64,000 nt of DNA, taken from positions 1,380,444 to 1,444,443 of the forward strand of contig NZ_JAGHKO010000004.1 in assembly GCF_017742245.1 (NCBI RefSeq), read 5' to 3'. Below the pieces are notes generated by a model. The model had not been told where the DNA came from. It saw only the letters and a list, made by a program, of their open reading frames with translations, and made no database searches. How positions within the stretch are numbered: position 1 is the first letter of the stretch; each line of letters opens with the position of its first letter. Source of the stretch: Niastella soli. Its GTDB lineage: Bacteria; Bacteroidota; Bacteroidia; Chitinophagales; Chitinophagaceae. Below are positions 17,173 through 27,247 of this stretch, piece after piece. Position numbers and translations under genes: made by a program.

Positions 17173-19593
17173 ATGCTTAAACACTACCTCAAGATCGCTT
17201 TTCGAAACCTGGCACAGCAAAAGGTGCTTTCAGGCATCAATATCTTTGGTTTGTCGGTTGGCATTGCCTGTTTTAGTTTATTCCTGTTATATGCGGTGCA
17301 TGAATTCAGTTACGACCGGTTCCATACAAAAGCCGATCGTATCTACCGTATCGTGGAATGGTGGGAGGGTGGCGAACGGGAACCCGGGGGATATGCCTGG
17401 GCATATACGCCGGTAGCGCCAGCCATGAAACGCGATTTTCCCGATGTGGAATACGCAATACGGCTAAAGGGCAGCGATTGCATTGTAAAAGCAGCCGATA
17501 AAGTTTTTCGTACCTCTATCACCTATGCCGATACAGCCTTCTTTCATGTATTTACTTTTCCGCTGATATATGGAAATACCAATACAGCTTTACAACAACC
17601 CAATCAACTTGTAATAACCCAGGAAAAAGCCTTGCAATACTTTGGTACGGCCAATGTAGTAGGCAAAACGCTGGAATTAAAAACCGATTCTGCTTTTGTT
17701 CCCTTTACCATCAGTGGCGTTACGGAAAATATACCCGCCAATTCTTCGGTAAAGTTCAATCTGCTGGGGAGTTTTGAGCATATCGCCAACGATCCGATGG
17801 TACAGCAAAGCAATATGAATTGGTATATGACCATCGGTATGCAGGCATTTGTACAATTAAAACCAGGCAGCCGGCTGGCCAGCGAACAAAACCGAATCAA
17901 CCTGTTCAGAAGGAAATATTATCCGGACGATTATAAACCAAAGAAAAATCCTACCAAAGAAGATCTTATACAGACAAGCTTCCGGTTACAACCGATACGC
18001 GATATTCATATGAACCCGACTATTGAAGGCGGGAACGATCCTAAAAATATCTGGATCCTGATCACCATTGCCGGTGCCGTGCTGCTGATCGCCTGTATCA
18101 ACTTTACAACCCTGGCCATTGGCCGATCGGCAGGACGAGCCAAAGAAATAGGCGTACGCAAAGTAATAGGCAGTCAGCGTAAACAATTGATAAGTCAGTT
18201 CCTGGCTGAATCTTTTCTGTTAAGTGTGCTCTCCGCTGCTACCGGTCTGATGTTGGGCTCCCTGCTGTTGCCGTTATTCAATCAACTGGCAGACCGGAAA
18301 CTAAGTTTCTCATTCAGCCGTTTTCCTGAATTGATCTGGCTGTTAATAGGCCTTATTGTTTTGGTTGGCTTCCTGGCAGGAAGTTATCCTGCGCTGGTTT
18401 TGTCAGCTTTCAAACCCATAGAAGTATTAAAAAAGAAGGTCCGCGTAGGCGGTTCCAACCTGTTTACCCGCTCATTGGTCACCTTGCAATTTGTATTATC
18501 TATCGGACTGATCATCTCAACTGTCATCATTCTGCAACAGATCGCATTCATGCGTACAAAAAATATTGGGCTCAATAAAGAGAACCTGGTAATGATCAAT
18601 ACCGAGCACATCGGCAATAAAAGAATCTATCCTTTATATAAACAGGCTATTGAAAACAATGCCGGCATTCTGGGCGTAACCGCTTCAGAAATGGGGCTCG
18701 GTGCAGGAGAAGGATTAATGGGGGCAGGCTATCGCGATTTCAAAGGTGAATTAAAGGGGGTTATTGAATACCCGGGCGATTACAATTATTTAAACACCAT
18801 GGGCATGAGCCTGATTGCAGGAAGGTATTTTAACCCGGCCCTGGCATCAGATACCACTGGTGCAGTGATAGTGAACGAAGCACTGGTACAAGAGTTATTG
18901 GGCACTACACCCGAAAAAGCATTAGGGACCCAACTCTTAAATGCAAAAGGAAACCGGGGCACCAAAACCATTATTGGCGTTGCACGTAATTTCAACTTCG
19001 AAGACCTGAAACAAAAAGTACGCCCTCAGTTCTATTACCGGCCGTCGGCCTTCCAGCCATCACGCATTTTTGTACGCCTGCAGGCGGGTGACCCGGGCAG
19101 TAAGCTCGCCCTGTTGAACAAAACCTGGAAAAAACTGGTACCCGATGCGCCATTTGAATACAGTTTTGTAGATGAGAAGTTCGACAATTTCTATAAGAAC
19201 GAAACCCGTTGGAGCAACATTGCTGGCTGGGCCGGTGGTATTTCCATTTTCCTGGCCTGTTTGGGTTTATTCGGACTGGCGGCATTGGCTGCAGTAAACC
19301 GTACAAAGGAGATTGGCATCCGAAAAGTTTTAGGAGCTACTGTAACGCATGTAGCAGGTTTACTGTCAAAAGATTTTGTAAAGCTCATAACAGTGGCGTT
19401 CGCCATAGCCACTCCCCTCGCCTGGTATATGATGCATTATTGGTTGCAAGCCTATGCCTGGCGTATAAACATTACCTGGCAGGTGTTTGCATTAACCGGC
19501 GCATTTGCCATACTGTTAGCCGTTGCCACAGTAAGTGTTCAGGCAATAAAAGCAGCGATAGCCAATCCGGTAAAGGCGTTGAGAAATGAATAA
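17173..19593 (+). CDS. ABC permease 1 of 4, MacB-periplasmic-core/FtsX type
   Basis: A protein of 806 residues with the standard plan of this Bacteroidota family. There is an N-terminal membrane helix (about 20-42), a large periplasmic core (about 45-285), an FtsX domain of three helices (about 290-405), another helix (about 425-450), a second periplasmic part and a second FtsX domain (about 685-800). Characteristic blocks are FSYDRFHTKADRIYR, GRAKEIGVRKVIGSQRKQLI and NRTKEIGIRKVLGATV; the duplicated EIGxRKVxG motif is the cytoplasmic coupling element. First of four tandem paralogues. Confidence 0.92.
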   Translation: MLKHYLKIAFRNLAQQKVLSGINIFGLSVGIACFSLFLLYAVHEFSYDRFHTKADRIYRIVEWWEGGEREPGGYAWAYTPVAPAMKRDFPDVEYAIRLKGSDCIVKAADKVFRTSITYADTAFFHVFTFPLIYGNTNTALQQPNQLVITQEKALQYFGTANVVGKTLELKTDSAFVPFTISGVTENIPANSSVKFNLLGSFEHIANDPMVQQSNMNWYMTIGMQAFVQLKPGSRLASEQNRINLFRRKYYPDDYKPKKNPTKEDLIQTSFRLQPIRDIHMNPTIEGGNDPKNIWILITIAGAVLLIACINFTTLAIGRSAGRAKEIGVRKVIGSQRKQLISQFLAESFLLSVLSAATGLMLGSLLLPLFNQLADRKLSFSFSRFPELIWLLIGLIVLVGFLAGSYPALVLSAFKPIEVLKKKVRVGGSNLFTRSLVTLQFVLSIGLIISTVIILQQIAFMRTKNIGLNKENLVMINTEHIGNKRIYPLYKQAIENNAGILGVTASEMGLGAGEGLMGAGYRDFKGELKGVIEYPGDYNYLNTMGMSLIAGRYFNPALASDTTGAVIVNEALVQELLGTTPEKALGTQLLNAKGNRGTKTIIGVARNFNFEDLKQKVRPQFYYRPSAFQPSRIFVRLQAGDPGSKLALLNKTWKKLVPDAPFEYSFVDEKFDNFYKNETRWSNIAGWAGGISIFLACLGLFGLAALAAVNRTKEIGIRKVLGATVTHVAGLLSKDFVKLITVAFAIATPLAWYMMHYWLQAYAWRINITWQVFALTGAFAILLAVATVSVQAIKAAIANPVKALRNE

Positions 19594-19602
19594 GAAAAGA
19601 TA

Positions 19603-19794
19603 GTTAACCAGTTGACCAGTTAACAAGGTGGCGGTTGATAGAGTTGAAAGAGTTGATAAGGGTGATAAGGTAATAAAGGGAAAGGTTGAAAAGAGAGAAG
19701 AATGAAATGGGTGCGGAATATTACCCTGCCGCGAGCCGTTTGCCGTCTCACGTTTGTCGTCTCACGTTTGCCGTCTGCCGTTTCACGTTTCACG
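19603..19794 (-). repeat. mosaic extragenic repeat, copy 3 (inverted)
   Basis: It fills the gap between permeases 1 and 2. On the minus strand the order is GTGAAAC/GGCAAAC heptamers (19735-19794), CTTATCAAC-type nonamers (19633-19670), then GGTCAACT octamers (19603-19624), the same order as copy 2 but inverted. An in-frame ATG at 19686 would make permease 2 start inside this repeat; that start is rejected. Confidence 0.75.
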
Positions 19795-19811
19795 ATAACA
19801 AGACCCAACAT

Positions 19812-22190
19812 ATGTTAAAGAACTATTTTAAGATCGCATTCAGGAACCTCTGGCGTCACCGGGTTTTCTCCTTCATTAATATTATGGGGTTAACCGTTGG
19901 TATGACAGCCTGCCTGCTTATTTTCCTGTATGTACGGTTTGAATTGAGTTACGATAACTTCCATCCCAAGGCTGATCGCATTTACCGGATGGTAACCGAT
20001 CTGAAAACACCCTCAGAGACCGTTCACCCAAGCGGTCCGGCCTGGGCTGTAGGGCCACACCTGCAATTTGATCTTCCCGAAGTAGAAGCTTTCACCCGGG
20101 TGAACTTTGATAATTTGCTCATAAGAAAAGGTGAGATCAAATTCAACGAATCTAATTCCATCTGGGCCGATTCGGCATTCTTCAACATCTTTAATTTCCC
20201 TTTGCTGAAAGGCGATGCACGCACCGCATTGATAGAACCTTTCAGTTTGGTACTGTCAGAATCTGCTGCCAAAAAATACTTTGGCAAACAGGATCCCCTG
20301 GGCCAAACACTATTGGTAAACGCGGAAGGGAAACCGGCTATTGTTACCGGCATAATGAAAGACATGCCCGAAAATACGTTGATAAAATGTGACGTGATAC
20401 TATCAATGAGCACTATATCACAGTATTATTGGAAAGGTATAAATGACCAATGGGGAAGCTATGGCGGTTTAACCTATGTGTTGCTAAAGCCTGGCAGTAA
20501 CGCCCAGGTATTACAAAAGAAATTCCCTGCCTTCCTTGATAAATGGAATGGTACCGAAATGCGGAAAATTCAAATGTTCCCTACCCTGTTGCTGGAACCA
20601 TTGAAAGATGTATACCTGAGATCGACCCGGGATGAATCAAAAGGCAACCTGAAGAATGTATATATATTTTCAATCATTGCCTTATTTATCCTCGCCATTG
20701 CCTGTATCAATTTCATCAATCTTACTACTGCAAGAGCTTCAGAACGGGCAAAAGAAGTGGGCATCAGGAAAGTAGCTGGCGCTGTGCGCACCCAACTGGC
20801 GCGTCAGTTCATTGGAGAGTCTATGGTGATCAGTATGATCGCCTTTCTGTTAACATTGGGGCTTTCTTGCCTGTTGCTTTCATCATTTAACCAACTGGCT
20901 GGTAAAACGATCAGCACCGGTATCTTCACCAATATATGGCTGGTGGTGCTGTTGTTAGGCATAGCCCTTATTATTGGCATGCTGGCTGGTATTTACCCGG
21001 CATTTGTTTTATCTTCCTTCAAACCCATCATGGTATTAAAAGGCCGGTTTGCAACAGGCGCCAAAGGAAGCTTCTTACGTAAAAGCCTTGTTATTACACA
21101 ATTCGCCATTTCAACCGCATTGATCATTGGCACCATCATCGTCTATTCGCAAATGCAATACATGCGCAGCCAGGACCTCGGTTTCCGCAAAGACCAGGTA
21201 TTGGTGATAGACATCAATGAAAGCGATAAGAGAGAGACCTTTCAACAGTTGGTGGCGCATATACCTACTGTAAAGGCTACTACTTTATCGGGCAGCGTGC
21301 CGGGTGGCGGGCACCAGGGCGCTTATTCCGAAGTGGAAAACGGAAAAGGCGATATGCAGATCGCCAACCTCGATCTGTATTTTGTAGACTTCGATTATAT
21401 TTCCCTCTACGATATAAAAATGGCGGCAGGCCGCCCGTTTGACCGGGCTTACAAAACCGATTCTAACAATGCCATGATCCTGAATGAAGCGGCCGTAAAA
21501 ATGCTGGGATATAGCTCTCCGGAACAGGCCATTGGTAAACGGTTTAAACAATGGCAACATGAAGGACAGATCATTGGCGTAATAAAAGACTTTCATTACC
21601 ATTCGCTGCAATCACCTATAGCACCATTGACCATGCGTATGCAATGGGACCGGTTTGGTTTGTTATCAGTAAAGGTGAACCCTTCCAATGTTCAATCCAC
21701 CATTACCGCCATTGAAAAGCAATTTAGAACAGTGATCCCCAACCGGCCATTCAGCTATTATTTCATGGATGAATTCTTTGACCGGCAATACCGCAGTGAA
21801 GAACGCTTTGGGCGGCTGTTCCTGAATTTTGCCGCACTGGCTATATTCATCTCCTGTCTGGGGTTATTGGGACTTGCTTCTTACAGCACCATGCAACGGA
21901 CCCGTGAGATAGGCATCCGCAAAGTAATGGGCGCATCTGTATCAAATATCATCAACCTGTTATCAAAAGAATTTTTGAAACTGGTAATTATTTCATTCTT
22001 TATTGCCGCACCGGTTGCCTGGTATTTTATGCATCAATGGTTGCTCGATTTTGCTTATCGTACCAATATCAGTTGGTTGGTATTTGCAGCAGCGGGTACA
22101 CTGGCTGTGTTGATCGCTCTTTTAACCATCAGCTTACAGGCCTTTAAAGCAGCCGTAGCCAATCCTGTGAAAGCCCTGAGGACCGAATAG
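19812..22190 (+). CDS. ABC permease 2 of 4, MacB-periplasmic-core/FtsX type
   Basis: The start is taken at the ATG at 19812 (MLKNYFKIAFRNLW), which aligns with the starts of the three paralogues; upstream frame is extragenic repeat. About 792 residues. Layout as in permease 1, with FELSYDNFHPKADRIYR near the N-terminus, RAKEVGIRKVAGAVRTQLAR in the first FtsX domain and TREIGIRKVMGASVSNI in the second. The last residues (KAAVANPVKALRTE) repeat the conserved family tail. Paralogues share the architecture but have diverged strongly in the periplasmic core, suggesting different substrates or a hetero-oligomer. Confidence 0.92.
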   Translation: MLKNYFKIAFRNLWRHRVFSFINIMGLTVGMTACLLIFLYVRFELSYDNFHPKADRIYRMVTDLKTPSETVHPSGPAWAVGPHLQFDLPEVEAFTRVNFDNLLIRKGEIKFNESNSIWADSAFFNIFNFPLLKGDARTALIEPFSLVLSESAAKKYFGKQDPLGQTLLVNAEGKPAIVTGIMKDMPENTLIKCDVILSMSTISQYYWKGINDQWGSYGGLTYVLLKPGSNAQVLQKKFPAFLDKWNGTEMRKIQMFPTLLLEPLKDVYLRSTRDESKGNLKNVYIFSIIALFILAIACINFINLTTARASERAKEVGIRKVAGAVRTQLARQFIGESMVISMIAFLLTLGLSCLLLSSFNQLAGKTISTGIFTNIWLVVLLLGIALIIGMLAGIYPAFVLSSFKPIMVLKGRFATGAKGSFLRKSLVITQFAISTALIIGTIIVYSQMQYMRSQDLGFRKDQVLVIDINESDKRETFQQLVAHIPTVKATTLSGSVPGGGHQGAYSEVENGKGDMQIANLDLYFVDFDYISLYDIKMAAGRPFDRAYKTDSNNAMILNEAAVKMLGYSSPEQAIGKRFKQWQHEGQIIGVIKDFHYHSLQSPIAPLTMRMQWDRFGLLSVKVNPSNVQSTITAIEKQFRTVIPNRPFSYYFMDEFFDRQYRSEERFGRLFLNFAALAIFISCLGLLGLASYSTMQRTREIGIRKVMGASVSNIINLLSKEFLKLVIISFFIAAPVAWYFMHQWLLDFAYRTNISWLVFAAAGTLAVLIALLTISLQAFKAAVANPVKALRTE

Positions 22191-22216
22191 ATTCAAACAA
22201 AGATAAAAGGTAGCAT

Positions 22217-24628
22217 ATGTTAAAGAACTATTTCAAAACCGCCTGGAGAAGCATTGTACGCAACAAGGCTTTCTCATTGATCAATATCATTGGTCTGTCA
22301 ATAGGTATTGCAGCGAGTTTGCTATTGTTTATTGTGGTGCAATACGAATTGAGTTACGATACTTTTCAACCCAATTACAACCGCATATACCGAGTTGCCA
22401 CGCAGGATAAATTCGACAAGGACATTACCTATAATTCCGGCATTCCGGTTCCTGCCCTGAAAGCATTACGTGCTGAATTTCCCCAAATCCAATTTGGGGC
22501 CCTGCAATCGGCATATGGCAGCCAGGTCACGGTTCCTGCCGATAAAAATGAAACCGGCAATAAGTTTATCGAGGAAACAGGGGTCTTTTTTATAGAGCCT
22601 CAACTGTTCGATGTATTCAAATACCAATGGCTCACCGGTAGCCCGGCCTCGCTAAAAGACCCCAACAATGTAGTACTGGATGAGAAAACCGCCACAAAAT
22701 ATTTTGGCACCTGGCAGCAAGCTATAGGCAAAACGGTAGTACTCGATAATGCTATTACATTAAAAGTAAATGGCATTCTGAAAAATACCCCGGCTAATTC
22801 TGATCTGCCTTTATCAGTAATTATCTCCTATGTAACGCTGGAAAAATGTGGGCAATCGTATAACCATTTTGATACCTGGAACACTACCTCCAGCAACTTC
22901 AATATAATGGCCCTGTTGCCGCCTGCCGTAAAAATGGACGATGTAGATCGTGGCTTGTTACAATTCAGCAAAAATCACTACCAACCGTTGCAGTCAAATT
23001 CCATAAAAACAAATTTCCTGCAACCACTGAGTACCTTCCATTTCGATCGCCGCTTTGCATCATTTGGCGATCATGTTACCAGCAAATCAACCCTGCTCAC
23101 CTTATCCCTTATTGGAATATTCATTATTCTGATGGCTTGTGTGAACTTTATCAATCTGGCCACAGCCTTATCGGTAAACAGGTCAAAAGAAGTGGGCATC
23201 CGGAAAGTACTGGGCAGTAACCGCAGCCAGTTATTTGGCCAGATCATGAGTGAAACGGCAGTGATCGTGGGCATATCCATTCTTGCAGCCCTGGGCATTA
23301 CCTGGGCGGTGCTGCCGTATATAAAACATATAGCCTCTATACAGGAACAATTGAGCTTGTTTACGATCCAAAACCTGATCATGGTTGTAAGCATAGGCAT
23401 AATAGTGACCCTGCTGGCTGGTTTATATCCCTCTTTAGTGCTTTCAAAATACAACCCCATTACTGCCCTGAAAAATAAAATGGTAACAGCCGGAGTAAGT
23501 GGCGTATCATTACGCAGAGGACTGGTAATAATGCAATTCACCATTTCCCAGGTATTGATCATTGCTACAACTGTTGCCATTAGCCAGATGAACTTCATAA
23601 GTAAAGCAGAGTTGGGTTTTAATAAAGAAGGCGTATTGATCTTAAACGGAAAATCAGATAGTATATCCCTTTCAAAACAAAGTGCATTCAAACAGCAGTT
23701 ATTACAAATTCCGGGGGTGCAGTCGGTAAGCTTCAACAACGATCCCCCCTCATCGGATAACTTATGGTCAACAAATTTTGCCTATAACCACCAGCCGGAT
23801 GAAAAGTTTCAGATTTCACTGAAATTTACCGATGCAGACTATCTCAAAACTTTTGGTCTGCAACTCCTGACCGGTCGCAGCCCGGTTGAAAGTGACACCA
23901 TGCGTGAAGTCATGATCAACGAAACGCTGGTAAAAAAGCTGGGTATCAAAAATCCCAATGAAGTTATTGGGAAAGTCATCCGTATAGGCCGCAACCAGTG
24001 GTATCCGGTAGTGGGCGTAGTAAAAGATTTTAAAACCAGTTCCCTGCGGGAAGATATCAAACCCACGCTTATTACCACCCGTAAAACATTTTACTATTGC
24101 ACAGGTATTAAAATACGTACCCAGCAACTTGCCAACACGCAGCTGGCCATTCAAAAGGTGTGGAACCAGTTCTATCCCGAATATGCCTATTCATCTCAAT
24201 TCTTTGATGAGAATATTGAGCGGTTTTACCAACAGGAAGAACAATTGTCGCTGTTGTATAAAATATTTGCCGGGTTAGCGATCTTTATTTCCTGTTTGGG
24301 TTTATACGGCCTGGTTTCTTTTATGGCAGTGCAGAAAACAAAAGAAGTAGGCATCAGGAAAGTATTAGGTGCTTCCATCATTAGTTTATTACAACTGTTC
24401 TCAAAGGAGTTTACGATCCTCATTATTGTATCCTTCTTTATTTCGGTACCGGTTGCCTGGTATATGATGCACAGCTGGTTGAACAATTTTGTATATCGTA
24501 TTCCTTTAAGCAGCTGGTTTTTTATTACTGCCATCGTAAGTTCCATAGCAATAGCCTGGATAACCGTGGGCTATAAAGCGATCAAGGCAGCCATAGCCAA
24601 TCCTGTAAAAGCATTGAGAAGCGAGTAA
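22217..24628 (+). CDS. ABC permease 3 of 4, MacB-periplasmic-core/FtsX type
   Basis: The product has 803 residues starting MLKNYFKTAWRSIVRN, 26 bases after the permease 2 stop, so translation is likely coupled. It has the family blocks YELSYDTFQPNYNRIYR, RSKEVGIRKVLGSNRSQLF and TKEVGIRKVLGASIISLL and the tail KAAIANPVKALRSE. The periplasmic core (about 45-285) is less similar to the other three, with a Lys/Asp-rich loop. The eight predicted membrane helices are distributed as in permease 1. Confidence 0.92.
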   Translation: MLKNYFKTAWRSIVRNKAFSLINIIGLSIGIAASLLLFIVVQYELSYDTFQPNYNRIYRVATQDKFDKDITYNSGIPVPALKALRAEFPQIQFGALQSAYGSQVTVPADKNETGNKFIEETGVFFIEPQLFDVFKYQWLTGSPASLKDPNNVVLDEKTATKYFGTWQQAIGKTVVLDNAITLKVNGILKNTPANSDLPLSVIISYVTLEKCGQSYNHFDTWNTTSSNFNIMALLPPAVKMDDVDRGLLQFSKNHYQPLQSNSIKTNFLQPLSTFHFDRRFASFGDHVTSKSTLLTLSLIGIFIILMACVNFINLATALSVNRSKEVGIRKVLGSNRSQLFGQIMSETAVIVGISILAALGITWAVLPYIKHIASIQEQLSLFTIQNLIMVVSIGIIVTLLAGLYPSLVLSKYNPITALKNKMVTAGVSGVSLRRGLVIMQFTISQVLIIATTVAISQMNFISKAELGFNKEGVLILNGKSDSISLSKQSAFKQQLLQIPGVQSVSFNNDPPSSDNLWSTNFAYNHQPDEKFQISLKFTDADYLKTFGLQLLTGRSPVESDTMREVMINETLVKKLGIKNPNEVIGKVIRIGRNQWYPVVGVVKDFKTSSLREDIKPTLITTRKTFYYCTGIKIRTQQLANTQLAIQKVWNQFYPEYAYSSQFFDENIERFYQQEEQLSLLYKIFAGLAIFISCLGLYGLVSFMAVQKTKEVGIRKVLGASIISLLQLFSKEFTILIIVSFFISVPVAWYMMHSWLNNFVYRIPLSSWFFITAIVSSIAIAWITVGYKAIKAAIANPVKALRSE

Positions 24629-24685
24629 CCGGAGACTGGATGCAGGAAAACGAAGAACTCAATATAGAATTAATAACCTTGAGTT

Positions 24686-27109
24686 ATGCTTAAAAACTAT
24701 CTTAAAATAGCCTTACGCAATCTTTGGAAAAGCAAAGGGTTTTCGGCTATCAATATAATTGGGTTGGCCATTGGCCTGGCCACCTGTTTGCTCATTATGC
24801 TTTTTGTACTCGATGAGCTTAGTTACGATCGTTATAATAAAAAAGCCGATCGCATTTACCGCGTAGATGGCGATATCAAATTCGGTGGTAACCATTTTAT
24901 TCTGGCAGTAGCACCAGATCCCATGGGCGCTACCCTGAAAAAAGATTACCCGCAGGTAGAACAATATGTACGATTTAGAGGTCAGGGCGGCCTGTTGTTA
25001 AAAAAGGGTAATGAGAATGTACAGGAAGACAAGGTAATCTATGCCGACTCTACCCTGTTCGATGTTTTTACCCTGCCCATGCTCGATGGTGATCCGCAAA
25101 CAGCTTTACAAGCGCCTAACAGCCTTGTGATCACTGCCACCACTGCCCTTAAATACTTTAACACCACCCAGGCAGTTGGCAGAACTATGCTTGTCAACAA
25201 TCGGGATAATTATAAGATCACCGCGGTTATCAAAGACATTCCGGCCCAATCGCATTTCAATTTCGACTTCTTTGTATCGATGGCAACACTGGAGGAGAGC
25301 CGCCGGAACAATTGGGTAAGCAACAACTTCAATACCTACGTTGTATTAAAAGAAGGAAGTGATCCCAAAAAACTGGAAGCTCAGTTTGATGCACTAATTG
25401 ACAAATATGTTGGTCCGGCAGTGAAACAGATCATGTCAATTGACATGGCGGAGTTCAAAAAAGCAGGCAATTACGAAAAGCAATACTTAACGCCATTGAC
25501 CAGCATTCACCTGCATTCCGACAAAACGGGTGAACTGGCCCCCAACAGTAATATTCAATATGTATACATATTTTCAGCCATTGCTTTTTTTATTTTATTG
25601 ATCGCCTGTGTAAACTTCATGAACCTGTCTACCGCCCGTTCGGCTAACCGCGCCCGGGAGGTAGGCGTACGCAAAGTATTAGGCTCCCTAAAAGCCAACC
25701 TGGTAAAACAGTTCCTTACTGAGAGTATTCTGATCAGTTGTATGGCGCTGGTACTGGCCCTGGGACTCACCTTTATCATGCTCCCTACTTTTAACCACCT
25801 GGCGGCCAAAGAAATAAAACTGGACCTGCTCTCCAACCCCTGGTTGTTACCGGCACTGTTACTCATGGTTTTGATCACTGGTTTATTGGCCGGCAGCTAT
25901 CCTGCTTTTTATTTATCCTCCTTCAAACCCATACAGGTTATCAAAGGCAAACTGGCTGCGGGTTTTAAAACAAGCTGGCTGCGCAGCGGACTGGTGGTGT
26001 TTCAGTTTGCCATTTCCATCATCCTCATTATTGCCACCATCGTGATCTATAAACAACTCAATTTTATACAATCACATAAAACAGGTTTTAACCGCGAACA
26101 GGTATTGGTGATCCACAGCACTTCCCCATTGGGAAGTAAAGCAAAAACATTCAGGGAAGAGGTGGTAAAGATTTCCGGTGTTGAAAATGCCACCATGACC
26201 GGTTATTTACCTACCAATGGCTGGCGAAATGATAATCCGGTTTTTGCCGATCCAACCCTCGATCAAAAAAAGGCTGTATCCATGCAAACCTGGGATGTAG
26301 ACGAACAATATATCTCCACACTTGGTATGGAACTGGTAACAGGTAGAAATTTCTCCAAAGAATTTCTGACCGATTCCAGTGCCATCATCATCAATGAAGC
26401 GGCAGCAAAAATGTATGGCTTTACAGAACCGATCGGGAAAAACCTGTATTACCTGCGGGACATCAACACGAGATCCGCTTCCGTTTTACATGTTATTGGC
26501 ATTGTAAAGGATTTTAATTTCACCAGCTTCCGGCAACAGGTTACCCCACTCGCCTTGCTAATGGGTGAGAATGCCGGAAACACAGCCATCCGCATCAACA
26601 GCAAAAACATTCCGCACCTGGTAACACAAATTGAAAATCTCTATAATAAAATGGCGCCGGGCGAGCCATTCGATTATACGTTCATGGATGAAGACTTCAA
26701 TAATCTGTACCGTACAGAACAACGGATGGGTGTAATAGCCATCTCCTTTTCTGCGCTGGCAATCCTGATTGCCTGTTTAGGTTTGTTCGGACTGGCAGCG
26801 TATGCAGCGGAACAACGCACCAAAGAGATCGGGATCAGAAAAGTGCTGGGCGCCACCGTAAGTAATATTACCGCTATGTTGTCGAAAGACTTTTTAAAAC
26901 TGGTGGTTGTAGCCGCTGTTATAGCCTTTCCGTTGGCATGGTGGTTTATGCACAGCTGGTTGCAGGACTTTGCCTATCGCACCAACATCAGCTGGTGGGT
27001 GTTTATTATGGCAGGTGTAGTGGCCGCTTTTATAGCCGTGTTCACGGTAAGCTTTCAAACCATAAGAGCCGCTTTAATGAACCCGGTAAAGAGCTTACGC
27101 AATGAATGA
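24686..27109 (+). CDS. ABC permease 4 of 4, MacB-periplasmic-core/FtsX type
   Basis: Its 807 residues start MLKNYLKIALRNLWKS. Family blocks are LDELSYDRYNKKADRIYR, RAREVGVRKVLGSLKANLVK and TKEIGIRKVLGATVSNI, with the tail RAALMNPVKSLRNE. It is the last permease before a 138-base gap holding the second regulatory signature. Because that gap has its own enhancer-like and promoter-like elements, this gene probably ends the first transcript and the second ATPase begins another. Confidence 0.92.
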   Translation: MLKNYLKIALRNLWKSKGFSAINIIGLAIGLATCLLIMLFVLDELSYDRYNKKADRIYRVDGDIKFGGNHFILAVAPDPMGATLKKDYPQVEQYVRFRGQGGLLLKKGNENVQEDKVIYADSTLFDVFTLPMLDGDPQTALQAPNSLVITATTALKYFNTTQAVGRTMLVNNRDNYKITAVIKDIPAQSHFNFDFFVSMATLEESRRNNWVSNNFNTYVVLKEGSDPKKLEAQFDALIDKYVGPAVKQIMSIDMAEFKKAGNYEKQYLTPLTSIHLHSDKTGELAPNSNIQYVYIFSAIAFFILLIACVNFMNLSTARSANRAREVGVRKVLGSLKANLVKQFLTESILISCMALVLALGLTFIMLPTFNHLAAKEIKLDLLSNPWLLPALLLMVLITGLLAGSYPAFYLSSFKPIQVIKGKLAAGFKTSWLRSGLVVFQFAISIILIIATIVIYKQLNFIQSHKTGFNREQVLVIHSTSPLGSKAKTFREEVVKISGVENATMTGYLPTNGWRNDNPVFADPTLDQKKAVSMQTWDVDEQYISTLGMELVTGRNFSKEFLTDSSAIIINEAAAKMYGFTEPIGKNLYYLRDINTRSASVLHVIGIVKDFNFTSFRQQVTPLALLMGENAGNTAIRINSKNIPHLVTQIENLYNKMAPGEPFDYTFMDEDFNNLYRTEQRMGVIAISFSALAILIACLGLFGLAAYAAEQRTKEIGIRKVLGATVSNITAMLSKDFLKLVVVAAVIAFPLAWWFMHSWLQDFAYRTNISWWVFIMAGVVAAFIAVFTVSFQTIRAALMNPVKSLRNE

Positions 27110-27115
27110 CGTTAT

Positions 27116-27145
27116 TGTATCAAAATCGGACAGTTTCTGTATCGA
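27116..27145 (+). promoter_or_regulatory. candidate enhancer site upstream of the second ATPase gene
   Basis: TGTATCAAAA followed by GGACA-N5-TGTAT, matching the block at 14751-14780 in 22 of 30 positions without a gap. A further TGTAT-N13-ATACA dyad overlaps (27138-27160). It starts 90 bp upstream of the TGGCAT element at 27206, against 91 bp at the adaptor gene. Confidence 0.6.
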
Positions 27146-27181
27146 AAACAAACGCATACAAGTGTAAATCCCTTATAGTAT

Positions 27182-27215
27182 CTTGCAAATCACCCAATTA
27201 CATTCTGGCATGTAT
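27182..27215 (+). promoter_or_regulatory. candidate sigma-54-like promoter of the second ATPase gene
   Basis: CTTGCAAATCAC (27182-27193) and TTACATTCTGGCATGT (27198-27213) repeat the elements before the adaptor gene with one base less between them. The -24-like TGGCAT is clear; a -12 TTGC at exact spacing is not. The element lies 37 bases upstream of the start codon, a suitable distance. Confidence 0.5.
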
Positions 27216-27247
27216 TGGGTCATTATTAAGAACCAAGAACAAAACAT

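Noticed and set aside
19686..19811. N-terminal extension of permease 2
   Set aside because: The extra 42 residues are read from an inverted extragenic repeat; the paralogues all begin at the MLKNY/MLKHY position.
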